Assembly (NCBI RefSeq): GCF_029504575.1
Contig: NZ_JAQFII010000001.1
Span: 1,896,501 to 1,960,500 of the forward strand
DNA length: 64,000 nucleotides
Direction: 5' to 3'
From: Streptomyces sp. SPB162
Lineage (GTDB): Bacteria > Actinomycetota > Actinomycetes > Streptomycetales > Streptomycetaceae
Shown: one piece after another, positions 28,306 through 37,153 of the stretch
Layout of the letters: the number at the start of each line of letters is the position of its first letter
Numbering within the stretch: position 1 is the first letter of the stretch
Notes under the pieces: model-generated
What the model was told of the DNA's origin: nothing
The model's database searches: none
What the model saw: the letters and a program-made list of their open reading frames with translations, nothing else
Translations under genes and position numbers: made by a program

Positions 28306-30153
28306 TCAGCGGCCATAGGCCTGCCGAGCTGCCGCGACCTGACGTAGGACCTGCGGCACCACGTGACTACCCGGAGGTACGAGCAGCGGCTCATACGTCC
28401 AGGCGTGGCCGACCCACGGGTCCGCGAGGTGGTCCTCCGGGGTCGGGGTGAGCCGCATCAGGGACCGCCACAGCGGGTCGAGGACCGGGCCGTACGCCCT
28501 CGCGTCGTCCCGGTCGGCCACCATCAGCAGGTGCACGCCGACGGCGGGCCCCTCGTCGGCGAGGTAGCGCAGCTGGTTGACGGTGCGGTCGTCGAAGCCG
28601 TACGGGAAGTCGTTGACGATCAGCAGTTGCTCGGCGGTGTCCAGGTCCACCGGCAGCGAGTCCGGGGCGCCGGCCCGCATGGCCATCTGCACCAGGTCGA
28701 CCCGCTCGGTCATCTTCCCGATCAGCGCGGCCACCCCGGCCGCGCCGGCGGCGGGCGGCACACGCAGCGTGCCCGACGCGGTCAGCGGGGTGAGTGCGGT
28801 GGCGCCGGTGCCGGCCGGGTCGATCACGTGCACCGAGAAGTCGCCGACCGGGTACGACGCGAGCAATCGGGCCGCGATGGTGACCGCGATCTCCATGGCG
28901 AGGCGCCGGTCCTGCGAGCTGTCGATCCACAGACCACGCTCCAGCGGCAGCCTGACCAGCAGCGGTATCCGCAGTTCGGGGTTCTCCGGCAGATGCAGGT
29001 TGCCGAGCCTGGCGGCCATCGGCACCTCCATCGGCACCGTGTACCCGTGCCAGACCGGGCTCTCCCAGCCGGCGTAGGCCGGCGGCAGCGCCGGTTCGAC
29101 CACCTCGGACTCGGCGCGCAGCTGCGCCAGGTCGCGGTCGAGCACGGCACGGGCCTGATCCGTGAGGTCGGCCTGCTTGGCGCGTGCCTGGTCCCGGGCG
29201 GCGTCGGCGGCCGGTCCGACGCGGGTGCGCGGGTCGGCCAGCAGCCGGTCCAGTTCCTGGTCCAGCCGGGACTCGGCGAAGTCGACCGCGCTGCGGTAGG
29301 CGGCGGTGGTACGGGCCAGGTCCTCGAACATGCCCCAGACCTGGTTGTAGAGCCGCTCCTCCATCGTCCAGCCGCCGGCGTCACCGGCGACGGGCTGGGG
29401 GGCGCTCTGCGGGGGCGCGGAGTCGGCGGGATGGCCGGCCGGCGCGTCAGACGTCCGTGCGGCCTGCGGGGGCGGCGGGGCGGTGTGCCGCCGGGGGTGC
29501 TGGTAGCTGATCGGGCCGCCGGCGGGCGAGGACGGGGCGGCACCCGCGGGCTGCTGCGGCCGGGGCGGCGGGGCGACCGAGCGGGCCAGCCCCTTGGCCA
29601 CCGCGTCATGGATGCCGGCGGCGAGCCCGGCCGCCTCCGGGACACCGTGGTCGAGCAGCATCGCGGACAGGCCGCCCGCGTACCCCTGACCGACCGCGCG
29701 GACCTTCCACGCGCCCTGTCTGCGGTAGAGCTCGACGGCGACGACCGCGGTCTCCGGGCCGAGCCCGGTGATGGTGAATCCCGCGACCTCCGCCCCGTCC
29801 AGCGTGGTGACCGCGACATGCGGAGCGGCCACCACGCCGAAGGAGGCCGGAACACCGGCCGCGGTGGGGAGGGCGAGCAGCACATGGACCCGGTGGACGT
29901 CCTCGGAGAGGGCGCCCAGGTCCACCGCGAGCCGGTGGGAGGCGGCGGCCTGCTGGGAGACTTCGAGACCGGGGAGGTGCGGCGATCCGGGGTGGGCGAT
30001 CCACTCCGTGCCGCTCACCCGCCCCTGCTCGTCACCCAGGGTGGCCACGGCCACCACCGGCGTGCCCGCCGTCACCCGGATCTCCAGACGGCCGGCGCCC
30101 TCGGGCCCGGCCGGGAGCGGATGATTCTGTCCCCGGACCAGCTCGGCAGCCAT
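28306..30153 (-). CDS. TerD domain fused to FtsK/SpoIIIE-like domain lacking a P-loop
   Basis: 615 aa. Residues about 1-185 are a TerD-type calcium-binding fold. A Pro/Ala-rich linker (about 190-265) and a helical segment follow. The C-terminal about 230 residues look like an FtsK/HerA-type ATPase fold: LLIVNDFPYGFDD resembles Walker B, but the expected Walker A position reads GLWIDSSQDRRLA with no GK[ST]. Ter modules fused to FtsK-like domains are known; ATP hydrolysis seems lost here. I chose ATG 30153 with a G-rich ribosome site; ATG 30168 is in frame. Confidence 0.8.
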   Translation of the reverse strand: MAAELVRGQNHPLPAGPEGAGRLEIRVTAGTPVVAVATLGDEQGRVSGTEWIAHPGSPHLPGLEVSQQAAASHRLAVDLGALSEDVHRVHVLLALPTAAGVPASFGVVAAPHVAVTTLDGAEVAGFTITGLGPETAVVAVELYRRQGAWKVRAVGQGYAGGLSAMLLDHGVPEAAGLAAGIHDAVAKGLARSVAPPPRPQQPAGAAPSSPAGGPISYQHPRRHTAPPPPQAARTSDAPAGHPADSAPPQSAPQPVAGDAGGWTMEERLYNQVWGMFEDLARTTAAYRSAVDFAESRLDQELDRLLADPRTRVGPAADAARDQARAKQADLTDQARAVLDRDLAQLRAESEVVEPALPPAYAGWESPVWHGYTVPMEVPMAARLGNLHLPENPELRIPLLVRLPLERGLWIDSSQDRRLAMEIAVTIAARLLASYPVGDFSVHVIDPAGTGATALTPLTASGTLRVPPAAGAAGVAALIGKMTERVDLVQMAMRAGAPDSLPVDLDTAEQLLIVNDFPYGFDDRTVNQLRYLADEGPAVGVHLLMVADRDDARAYGPVLDPLWRSLMRLTPTPEDHLADPWVGHAWTYEPLLVPPGSHVVPQVLRQVAAARQAYGR

Positions 30154-30199
30154 GCCGCCACCCCCCATTGGTGTTGTACGCGTCGTGCGTGTGACGCGC

Positions 30200-30277
30200 G
30201 TCGTGCAGTCGTGCAGTCGTGCTGTGTTGCTGTCGTACTGGTGGCGCGGGTGCCGCCGTGGTGCGGGTGCCGCCGTG
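30200..30277. repeat. Short tandem repeats upstream of the TerD-fusion gene
   Basis: Five 8-nt units of GTCGTGCA type (30200-30239; the last two diverge) are followed by two 17-nt units of GCGCGGGTGCCGCCGTG type (30244-30260, 30261-30277). They fill the gap between terD and the TerD-fusion gene and may vary in copy number between strains. Confidence 0.7.
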
Positions 30278-30279
30278 TG

Positions 30280-30858
30280 TCAGAGCGCCGGCAGGATCGA
30301 CGGCATCAGGTCCTGGAACGTGCGGCCCGCGGCCGGCGTACCGATGGCGGTCATCGACCAGCCGTTGCCCGCGCGCTGCACCTTCGCCATGATCTGCGCG
30401 GTGTACTGCCCGCCGCCGGTCAGGGTGTAGCGGGCCAGCTCCTGGCCGTTGGTCTCGTCGACGAGGCGGCAGAACGCGTTCTGCACCTCGGCGAAGGTCT
30501 GCCCGGTGAACGAGTTCACCGTGAAGACGATCTGGTCGATGTGGACCGGCACCCGCTGCAGGTCCACCAGGATCGACTCGTCGTCGCCACCCTGGCCGGC
30601 GCCGCCGACCACGTTGTCGCCGGTGTGCCGGACGGAACCGTCGTCGCTGACCAGGTGCCGGAAGAACACCACGTCCACCGGCTGCTTGTCGGCGAAGAGC
30701 ACCGCCGAGGCATCGAGGTCGATCTCCCGGGTGCGGCTGCCGAACAGCCCTCGGCGGGGCGCGGCCTGCCAGCCGAGCCCCATCCGAACCGCCGTCAGCG
30801 TCCCCCCGTCGGTCTTGGTCAGGCTGATCTGCTGGCCCTTGGTCATGTTGACCGTCAC
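30280..30858 (-). CDS. terD: TerD-family stress protein
   Basis: 192 aa, a single full TerD domain. MTVNMTKGQQISL is the standard N-terminus, and conserved acidic motifs REIDLDASAV and GQGGDDESI carry calcium-ligand Asp residues. The GTG start at 30858 has GAGGGG about eight bases upstream; the frame is open further but without support. It is the first gene of a terD, TerD-fusion, terC series. The family is linked to tellurite resistance and envelope or phage stress. Confidence 0.93.
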   Translation of the reverse strand: MTVNMTKGQQISLTKTDGGTLTAVRMGLGWQAAPRRGLFGSRTREIDLDASAVLFADKQPVDVVFFRHLVSDDGSVRHTGDNVVGGAGQGGDDESILVDLQRVPVHIDQIVFTVNSFTGQTFAEVQNAFCRLVDETNGQELARYTLTGGGQYTAQIMAKVQRAGNGWSMTAIGTPAAGRTFQDLMPSILPAL

Positions 30859-30951
30859 GCGCTGTCCCCTCTCACCCGTCACCGGACTGTGTGCGGTTGT
30901 CCCGCACCCTAACAAGACGTTGTGACAGCGCACTCCGGTTCGCTCCAGGGG

Positions 30952-33048
30952 TTACGCGATACCGGCCTCGCGCATCTGGCGCAGCTCCTTCTTCAAGTCC
31001 CCCAGCTCGTCACGGAGTCGGCCCGCGATCTCGAACTTCAGCTCGGCCGCGGCGGCGTGCATCTGCGCCGTGAGCTCGGCGATCAGGTCCGCCAACTCCT
31101 CGGCCGGCAGGCTCTTGGACACCCGCTTGCCGCCCGCCTTGGACGACAGTCCCGGCACCGGGGCCTTGCCCCGCGAGCGCTGCCTGCCGGAGCCCAGCAG
31201 CTCCTCGGTGTCCGCGTCCTCGCGCGCGAACGAGTCGAGGATGCCCGCGATCTTCTTGCGCAGCGGCTGCGGGTCGATGCCGTGCTCGGTGTTGTAGGCG
31301 ACCTGCTTCTCACGGCGCCGGTTGGTCTCGTCGATGGCCTGGGCCATCGCCGGGGTGACCGTGTCGGCGTACATGTGGACCTCACCCGACACGTTTCGGG
31401 CCGCACGGCCGATGGTCTGGATCAGGGAGGTGCCCGAGCGGAGGAAGCCCTGCTTGTCCGCGTCCAGGATCGCCACCAGCGACACCTCGGGGAGGTCCAG
31501 GCCCTCACGGAGCAGGTTGATGCCGACCAGCACGTCGTACTCGCCGGCCCGCAGCTCGCTCAGCAGCTCCATCCGGCGCAGCGTGTCGATGTCGCTGTGC
31601 AGGTACCGCACCTGGATGCCGAGCTCCAGCATGTAGTCGGTGAGGTCCTCCGACATCTTCTTGGTGAGGGTGGTGACCAGCACCCTCTCGTTCCGCTCGG
31701 TGCGCAGCCGGATCTCGTGCACCAGGTCGTCGATCTGCCCTTCGGTGGGCTTGACGATGACCTGCGGGTCGACCAGCCCGGTCGGGCGGATGATCTGCTC
31801 GACCGCGCCGTCGCCGCGCGACAGCTCGTACTTGCCGGGGGTCGCCGACAGGTAGACGGTCTGGCCGATGCGCTCCAGGAACTCCTCCCACTTCAGCGGG
31901 CGGTTGTCCATCGCGGACGGCAGCCGGAAACCGTGGTCGACCAGGGTGCGCTTGCGGGAGGCGTCGCCCTCGTACATGGCGCCGATCTGCGGCACGGTGA
32001 CATGCGACTCGTCGATGACCAGGAGGAAGTCCTCCGGGAAGTAGTCGATGAGCGTGTTCGGGGCGGTGCCCGCCTCACGGCCGTCCATGTGCCGCGAGTA
32101 GTTCTCGATGCCGGAGCAGCTGCCGATCTGCCGCATCATCTCGATGTCGTACGTGGTCCGCATGCGCAGCCGCTGGGCCTCCAGCAGCTTGCCCTGCCTC
32201 TCCATCGTCGCGAGCGTCGTCTCCAGCTCCTTCTCGATCCCCGCGACGGCGCGCTCCATGCGCTCGGGCCCCGCCACGTAGTGGGTCGCCGGGAAGACGT
32301 ACATCTCCCGGTCGTCGCTGATGACCTCGCCGGTGAGCGGGTGGAGGGTGGACATCGCCTCGATCTCGTCACCGAACATCTCGATGCGGACGGCGAGCTC
32401 CTCGTACACCGGGAAGATCTCGATGGTGTCGCCCCGCACCCGGAAGGTGCCCCGCTGGAACGCCAGGTCGTTGCGGGTGTACTGGATGTCCACGAACTTG
32501 CGGAGCAACTGGTCGCGCTCGATCGTGTCACCGACGCGGAGCCGCACCATGCGGTCGACGTACTCCTGCGGGGTGCCGAGGCCGTAGATGCAGGAGACCG
32601 ACGCGACGACGACGACGTCGCGACGGGTCAGCAGGGAGTTGGTGGTGGAGTGGCGCAGCCGCTCGACCTCCTCGTTGATCGAGGAGTCCTTCTCGATGTA
32701 GGTGTCCGTCTGGGGGACGTACGCCTCGGGCTGGTAGTAGTCGTAGTACGACACGAAGTACTCGACGGCGTTGTTCGGCAGCAGCTCGCGGAACTCGTTC
32801 GCCAGCTGTGCCGCGAGGGTCTTGTTGGGCGCCATGACGAGCGTCGGGCGCTGGAGCCGTTCGATCATCCACGCCGTGGTCGCCGACTTTCCGGTGCCGG
32901 TCGCGCCGAGCAGGACGACATCCTTCTCACCTGCGCGGATGCGCCGCTCCAGCTCCGCGATGGCGGCCGGCTGGTCACCATTGGGCTGGAAGGGGCTGAC
33001 GACCTCGAAGGGCGCCACAGTACGTTCGATGTCTGATACGGGCCGCAT
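30952..33048 (-). CDS. uvrB: Excinuclease ABC subunit B
   Basis: 698 aa. UvrB is the DNA-loading helicase-like subunit of nucleotide excision repair. Walker [11 protein letters not shown] (about residues 48-57), the beta-hairpin [12 protein letters not shown], helicase motifs DESH and TIGRAARN, and the C-terminal UVR motif ([14 protein letters not shown]) are present. It is followed 94 bp later by terD on the same strand. Confidence 0.97.
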   Translation of the reverse strand: MRPVSDIERTVAPFEVVSPFQPNGDQPAAIAELERRIRAGEKDVVLLGATGTGKSATTAWMIERLQRPTLVMAPNKTLAAQLANEFRELLPNNAVEYFVSYYDYYQPEAYVPQTDTYIEKDSSINEEVERLRHSTTNSLLTRRDVVVVASVSCIYGLGTPQEYVDRMVRLRVGDTIERDQLLRKFVDIQYTRNDLAFQRGTFRVRGDTIEIFPVYEELAVRIEMFGDEIEAMSTLHPLTGEVISDDREMYVFPATHYVAGPERMERAVAGIEKELETTLATMERQGKLLEAQRLRMRTTYDIEMMRQIGSCSGIENYSRHMDGREAGTAPNTLIDYFPEDFLLVIDESHVTVPQIGAMYEGDASRKRTLVDHGFRLPSAMDNRPLKWEEFLERIGQTVYLSATPGKYELSRGDGAVEQIIRPTGLVDPQVIVKPTEGQIDDLVHEIRLRTERNERVLVTTLTKKMSEDLTDYMLELGIQVRYLHSDIDTLRRMELLSELRAGEYDVLVGINLLREGLDLPEVSLVAILDADKQGFLRSGTSLIQTIGRAARNVSGEVHMYADTVTPAMAQAIDETNRRREKQVAYNTEHGIDPQPLRKKIAGILDSFAREDADTEELLGSGRQRSRGKAPVPGLSSKAGGKRVSKSLPAEELADLIAELTAQMHAAAAELKFEIAGRLRDELGDLKKELRQMREAGIA

Positions 33049-33087
33049 GGAACCACCGTACGGCCCCCCACTGACAAACCACGGGGA

Positions 33088-33897
33088 TCACCTCGGGCGG
33101 CGGCCGTGGGCGGGGTGACGGACCGGCTCGCGGACCAGCTCGTACCCGGACTGCCGGGAGACAGCGGGCGGGTCCAGCGCCACCACGACCCCGGCCAGGA
33201 ACAGGAACACCACCGGGCCGATCAGGACCGGCGCCAGGATCGCGGCGGGCGAGGCGCCGCCCAGGCCGCCCGCGATCCCCGAGTCGTGCAGATGCACTCT
33301 GAGCGCGGCCATGCCCGTGTAGTGCATGCCGGTGACCGCGACGCCCATGATCAGGCTGGCCCCGATGCTCGCGGCGAACCCCTTGACCGAGACGGCGGCC
33401 CACAGGGCCGCGGTGGCCGCCGCCACCGCGACGCCGATCGACAGGTACACCGTCGAGGTGTTGTAGGCGAGCTCCGCGTCCAGCTTCATGCCGGCCATGC
33501 CGAGGTAGTGCATGGCGGCCACCCCGACACCGGTGATCGCGCCGGCGGCGAGCAGGACCGGTGCGCCGCGGCCGAGGAACCCGACCAGGAAGACGCCGGC
33601 GCCGACCACCGCGATGGCCACCGCGAGGCTCGCGAAGGTGATCGACTTGTCGTAGTTGATCTCCACCTGGTCGACGGTGAACCCCATCATGGCGATGAAG
33701 TGCATCGTCCAGATGCCCGAACCGATCGAGACGGCGCCCAGGGCGAGCCAGCCGGCCCGCCGCGACCGCTCCATCACGAGCGCCCGGACCGTGCAGCGCA
33801 GCCCGAGGGCGGCTCCTAAGCAGGCCATGATGTAGGCCACCACCGGGGTGATCCAGCCGTACGTGAATCCGTCGACCGTTCCGTACATGCCGTCCAC
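33088..33897 (-). CDS. MHYT-domain membrane sensor protein
   Basis: 269 aa, seven predicted transmembrane segments. Three MHYT repeats are visible: MHFIAMMGF, MHYLGMAGM and MHYTGMAAL; their Met/His residues are thought to bind copper and sense O2, CO or NO. Unlike many MHYT proteins no GGDEF, EAL or kinase domain is attached; the short tail is cytoplasmic. I chose GTG 33897, six bases after a GGAGGGGG; ATG 33888 is the alternative. Confidence 0.88.
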   Translation of the reverse strand: MDGMYGTVDGFTYGWITPVVAYIMACLGAALGLRCTVRALVMERSRRAGWLALGAVSIGSGIWTMHFIAMMGFTVDQVEINYDKSITFASLAVAIAVVGAGVFLVGFLGRGAPVLLAAGAITGVGVAAMHYLGMAGMKLDAELAYNTSTVYLSIGVAVAAATAALWAAVSVKGFAASIGASLIMGVAVTGMHYTGMAALRVHLHDSGIAGGLGGASPAAILAPVLIGPVVFLFLAGVVVALDPPAVSRQSGYELVREPVRHPAHGRRPR

Positions 33898-33964
33898 GGC
33901 GGGCCCCCTCCGACGCATCGAGGTGGCACACGATAGGACGAACGGGGGAACGCCTGACCGAGTT

Positions 33965-34921
33965 TCAGATTCCCTTTACCGACCCGTGATCCGGATGCAC
34001 GGTGACCCGGTCGAGCGGCCCGTGCGGCCCCGAGGACAGGGCCGCCCGCAGCGCCGCCACGACCAGCGCGGGACTCGTCGTCAGCGCCTCCGGCGGCACC
34101 CGGACGACCCGCAGGCCACAGGTGTGCAACCGGCCGTCGCGGGCCGGCGATCCGATCTCCAGGACCACCCCTTCGCGCGCCCAGTAGGCGTCCGGCTTCG
34201 CCAGGAAGACACCGTCCAGGCGGAGCTCGGGCCGCCAGAACGGGGGCCGCGTTCCCGTGAGCGCGGCGAGCGAACGCACCTGGCCGCCGAGCGGGCGGCG
34301 CACCAGTCCGGGGACCGAGAGCTCCCGCAGCGCCTCGTCGATCCCGGACCTGCGGGCCGGCGGGACGCGGCGCAGCTCACCCGCCAGTTCGGCCGGGTCG
34401 ACCCCTCGGTCGCACACCAGCTCACGGAGGACCGCGCGCACCCACTGCGGGTCACACGACGCCCGGACACCGTCCCCCGCGGCCCGAACCAGGGGCGCGA
34501 GGGGCAGTTCGTCCACCACTTCGCGACCCGGGAGGATGCGCGCGTGGTGGACCCGCACCCAGGTGTGCGTCCTGAGCGCGCGACCGGCCGGCACAAGGAC
34601 GTCGACCACCCGTACCTCGGCGGGCACCACGACCTCACGCACCCCGTGCAGGGCCAGCGCCGCGATCCCCGTCAGTTGCGCCTGCGCCGCCGGGTAACCG
34701 GCGTAGGCCAGGGCGGCACGGCAGCGCTGCCAGGCGGACAGCGCACCCCGCCGCAGCACCACCACTCCGGGCAGCACCCGCTGCCACGGGCCGCCCGGCC
34801 CGCAGCGCTTGCGCAGCGCCACCTCCGACACCCCGATGCCGGACAGCTGGCCGACCGCCACCACCTGCCGCTGGTCGCGGGCGAGGATGCGCAGTGCCTG
34901 GGTGTAGTCGTTTCGCGTCAT
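33965..34921 (-). CDS. AbiEi-like winged-helix protein with degenerate nuclease-like C-terminus
   Basis: 318 aa. The N-terminal about 60 residues (QVVAVGQLSGIGVSEVALRKRCGPGG then WQRVLPGVVVLRRG) look like the winged helix of AbiEi-type antitoxins. Residues about 225-300 resemble the Vsr/DUF559 nuclease-like tail of actinobacterial members (LDGVF, DAYW, VVLEIGS, LRVVRVPPE), but the segment between VVLEIGS and LRVVRV is only about 11 residues where relatives have about 25-30, so the catalytic core looks deleted. No toxin partner (AbiEii) lies next to it. Confidence 0.6.
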   Translation of the reverse strand: MTRNDYTQALRILARDQRQVVAVGQLSGIGVSEVALRKRCGPGGPWQRVLPGVVVLRRGALSAWQRCRAALAYAGYPAAQAQLTGIAALALHGVREVVVPAEVRVVDVLVPAGRALRTHTWVRVHHARILPGREVVDELPLAPLVRAAGDGVRASCDPQWVRAVLRELVCDRGVDPAELAGELRRVPPARRSGIDEALRELSVPGLVRRPLGGQVRSLAALTGTRPPFWRPELRLDGVFLAKPDAYWAREGVVLEIGSPARDGRLHTCGLRVVRVPPEALTTSPALVVAALRAALSSGPHGPLDRVTVHPDHGSVKGI

Positions 34922-35149
34922 GCCGGTCCCCTCCCCCACCGGAAGCGGTCAACTACCCGCTGTGACAAGGCTGTCGAAGAGCGGCACCCGCGCGGGTGAC
35001 CGCTGCGGGCCGCGCTGACGAGCTTGCGGACGGGCCTGCGGACGGGCCTGCTGGCCAGCCGAGGAGGGGGCGTACCGACGGGCCGGGCCGACGGCGCGGG
35101 CTGGCAGGCGCGGGGCGCCGGCGTGGGCTGGCGGATCCGCCCGAGGGGT
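34922..35149. other. Non-coding spacer
   Basis: No convincing gene. It contains a 12-nt tandem duplication (GGACGGGCCTGC type, about 35028-35051) and generally skewed, low-complexity GC-rich sequence. Open frames here lack ribosome sites and run into the neighbouring repeat. Confidence 0.5.
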
Positions 35150-35353
35150 TAGGCCGTGTCTGACACATACCGGCGTCCGCCCGGAGGGCGGGGCCCGGGG
35201 CGTCTGGTGCGTGTGATCGCACGGCGGAGGGTCGCCCCTGTACTGGACGTACCGGGGCGGGCCCGACAACTGGGGGCCCCTCCCAGCGGTAGCTGGGGGA
35301 GAGCGCGCGTGCCAGACGTCCCGGGCCAGGCGGGATCTGTCAGACACGGCCTA
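35150..35353. repeat. MITE-like repeat 2 (204 bp)
   Basis: Perfect 16-bp terminal inverted repeats (35150-35165 and 35338-35353), with further imperfect pairing inside (GCCCGGGnCGTCTGG blocks), and no transposase. The segment about 35219-35276 matches the core of the repeat at 26668-26829 although the ends differ. It lies between the AbiEi-like gene and the PLP decarboxylase gene. Confidence 0.72.
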
Positions 35354-35378
35354 GGGCGATGGGTTCGACGACGGGCCC

Positions 35379-35428
35379 GGCCGAGGTCCGGCCGACGGGG
35401 TCCGGCCGAGGTCCGGCCGACGGGTTGG
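35379..35428. repeat. 25-bp direct repeat, two copies
   Basis: Units 35379-35403 and 35404-35428 share their first 22 bases (GGCCGAGGTCCGGCCGACGG core) and differ at the end. A 7-bp hairpin (35432-35449) follows. Both lie in the 5' region of the decarboxylase gene. Confidence 0.6.
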
Positions 35429-35522
35429 TCCGCCGGCGTGACCGCCGGCAGTGGCGCTCGTTACGATCATGGTCCGGTGCGAGATCTGGGCCTTGTGACG
35501 ACGAAAGGCCCGACGCGCCGCC

Positions 35523-37040
35523 ATGACCCACCCTTCGCGTGACCACACCCTCGCTCACTCCGGTGAAGAGACCCTCCTGCTGGACCACGTAGCACCCGCG
35601 GCGCATCCCAAGGTGGTGCGGGATGAACTCATCGCGGCGGCGGAGTGGGTGTCCCAGTACCTGAGCGACCTCGTGACAGCCCCGGTGAGCCGTCCGGTGC
35701 CCGCCCGGCAGCGCGCCCTGCTGCGCAACGCCTCGCTCGGCCGCACCGGGAGTGAGCTGGGCCGCGTCCTGGACTTCGTGCGGGAGGACATCGCGCCGTT
35801 CCCCACCGGGAACGGTCACCCCGCGTTCTTCGCCTGGATCAACTCCCCGCCCGCACCCGCCGGCCTCATCGCCGAACTGCTCGGCGCCGCCATCAACGCG
35901 ACCTGCGGCATGGGCGAGAACGCCCTCATGGACCTGGAACGCGGCGGCGTCCGCATCCTCGCCGACCTGGCCGGTCTCCCGGTCACCGCGGGAGGGGTCC
36001 TGACGAGCGGCGGCTCCATGGCCAACCTGCTCGCCCTGGCCACCGCCCGCACCTGGTTCCTCAACCGACGCGGCTCCGGCGACGGCCCCGCCTACGACCG
36101 GGACCACGCCCGCCTCACCCTCTACTACAGCGCCCAGGCCCACATGTCCGTGGCCAAGGCCGCCGCCTGCATCGGCATCCCCGCCCACCGCCTGCGTCCG
36201 ATCACCAGCGACCCGCAGCACCGCCTGGACCCCGACGCGCTGCGCGCCGCCGTCGACGCCGACCAGGCGGCCGGGCTCCTGCCGTTCTGCACCGTCACGA
36301 CGCTGGGCACCACCGCGACCGGGGCCGTCGATCCCCTCGAACCGGTCACCGCCCTGTGCCGACGGGTCGGGATGTGGCACCACGCCGATGGGGCCTGGGG
36401 CGGACTCGGTGCCGTCGTCCCCGCCATGGCGCCCCTCTACGAGGGCGTCGCAGGTGTCGACTCGCTGACCGTGGACCCGCACAAGACCCTCAGCGTGCCG
36501 GTCGGCTGCGGAGCACTCCTGGTCACCGACCCGGAGCACTTGCACACCGCCTTCGCCCACCGCGCCTCGTACCTCACCGCCTGCGAACCGGACACGCTGC
36601 CCTGGCTCTCCCACGCCACCATCGAACTCACCCGCCCCGGAACCCGCGCCCTCGCCCTGTGGGCGACCCTCCAGCACCTCGGACGTGACGGAATCACCAC
36701 CCTGATCGAGCACTACCTGACCCTCGCCGACCGACTGCGCGAGAAGATCACCGCCAGCCCCCGGCTGGAACTGCTGGCCGGCGGCCCCTGGCCGGTCGCC
36801 TGCTTCCGTCTCACCGATACCACCGGCTCCGACCCCGACGCCCTCCACACCCGCGTCGCCCACCACGTCCAGACGGCCGGGCGGGCCTACCTCGCCACCG
36901 TCACCGTCGACGGTCGCACCGTCCTACGGGCCTGCCTCTGCAACTACCGCACCACCGAGAGCGACCTCGACCTGCTGCTCCACGAAGTGCTGCACGCCGC
37001 CGACCGCGACCGTGAAGCGCAGGTCCGCCCCCCGCGCTGA
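35523..37040 (+). CDS. PLP-dependent group II decarboxylase (DABA/tyrosine decarboxylase-like)
   Basis: 505 aa. The fold-type I decarboxylase signature includes HPAFFAWINSPPAPAG, TSGGSMANLLAL (PLP phosphate site), HHADGAWGG (PLP-nitrogen Asp) and DPHKTLSVP with the Schiff-base lysine. Family members decarboxylate amino acids such as 2,4-diaminobutyrate, tyrosine or tryptophan; the substrate cannot be told. It is transcribed alone, with no biosynthetic neighbours, and is preceded by a MITE-like element and tandem repeats, so it may be an accessory insertion. Confidence 0.88.
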   Translation: MTHPSRDHTLAHSGEETLLLDHVAPAAHPKVVRDELIAAAEWVSQYLSDLVTAPVSRPVPARQRALLRNASLGRTGSELGRVLDFVREDIAPFPTGNGHPAFFAWINSPPAPAGLIAELLGAAINATCGMGENALMDLERGGVRILADLAGLPVTAGGVLTSGGSMANLLALATARTWFLNRRGSGDGPAYDRDHARLTLYYSAQAHMSVAKAAACIGIPAHRLRPITSDPQHRLDPDALRAAVDADQAAGLLPFCTVTTLGTTATGAVDPLEPVTALCRRVGMWHHADGAWGGLGAVVPAMAPLYEGVAGVDSLTVDPHKTLSVPVGCGALLVTDPEHLHTAFAHRASYLTACEPDTLPWLSHATIELTRPGTRALALWATLQHLGRDGITTLIEHYLTLADRLREKITASPRLELLAGGPWPVACFRLTDTTGSDPDALHTRVAHHVQTAGRAYLATVTVDGRTVLRACLCNYRTTESDLDLLLHEVLHAADRDREAQVRPPR

Positions 37041-37153
37041 CGCATGGTCATCAACGACCAGCGACGGGCCGTTCCGTTCGCCGTTCCGTTCGTGTTCCCG
37101 GTGCTGTCGCAGGGTGGACGTCCGCTGTCAGTGGCCCGGCATACGCTGACGGT

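Noticed and set aside
34953..35222. An 89-codon minus-strand frame
   Set aside because: Pro/Ser/Arg-rich, no ribosome site, and it runs across the end of MITE-like repeat 2.
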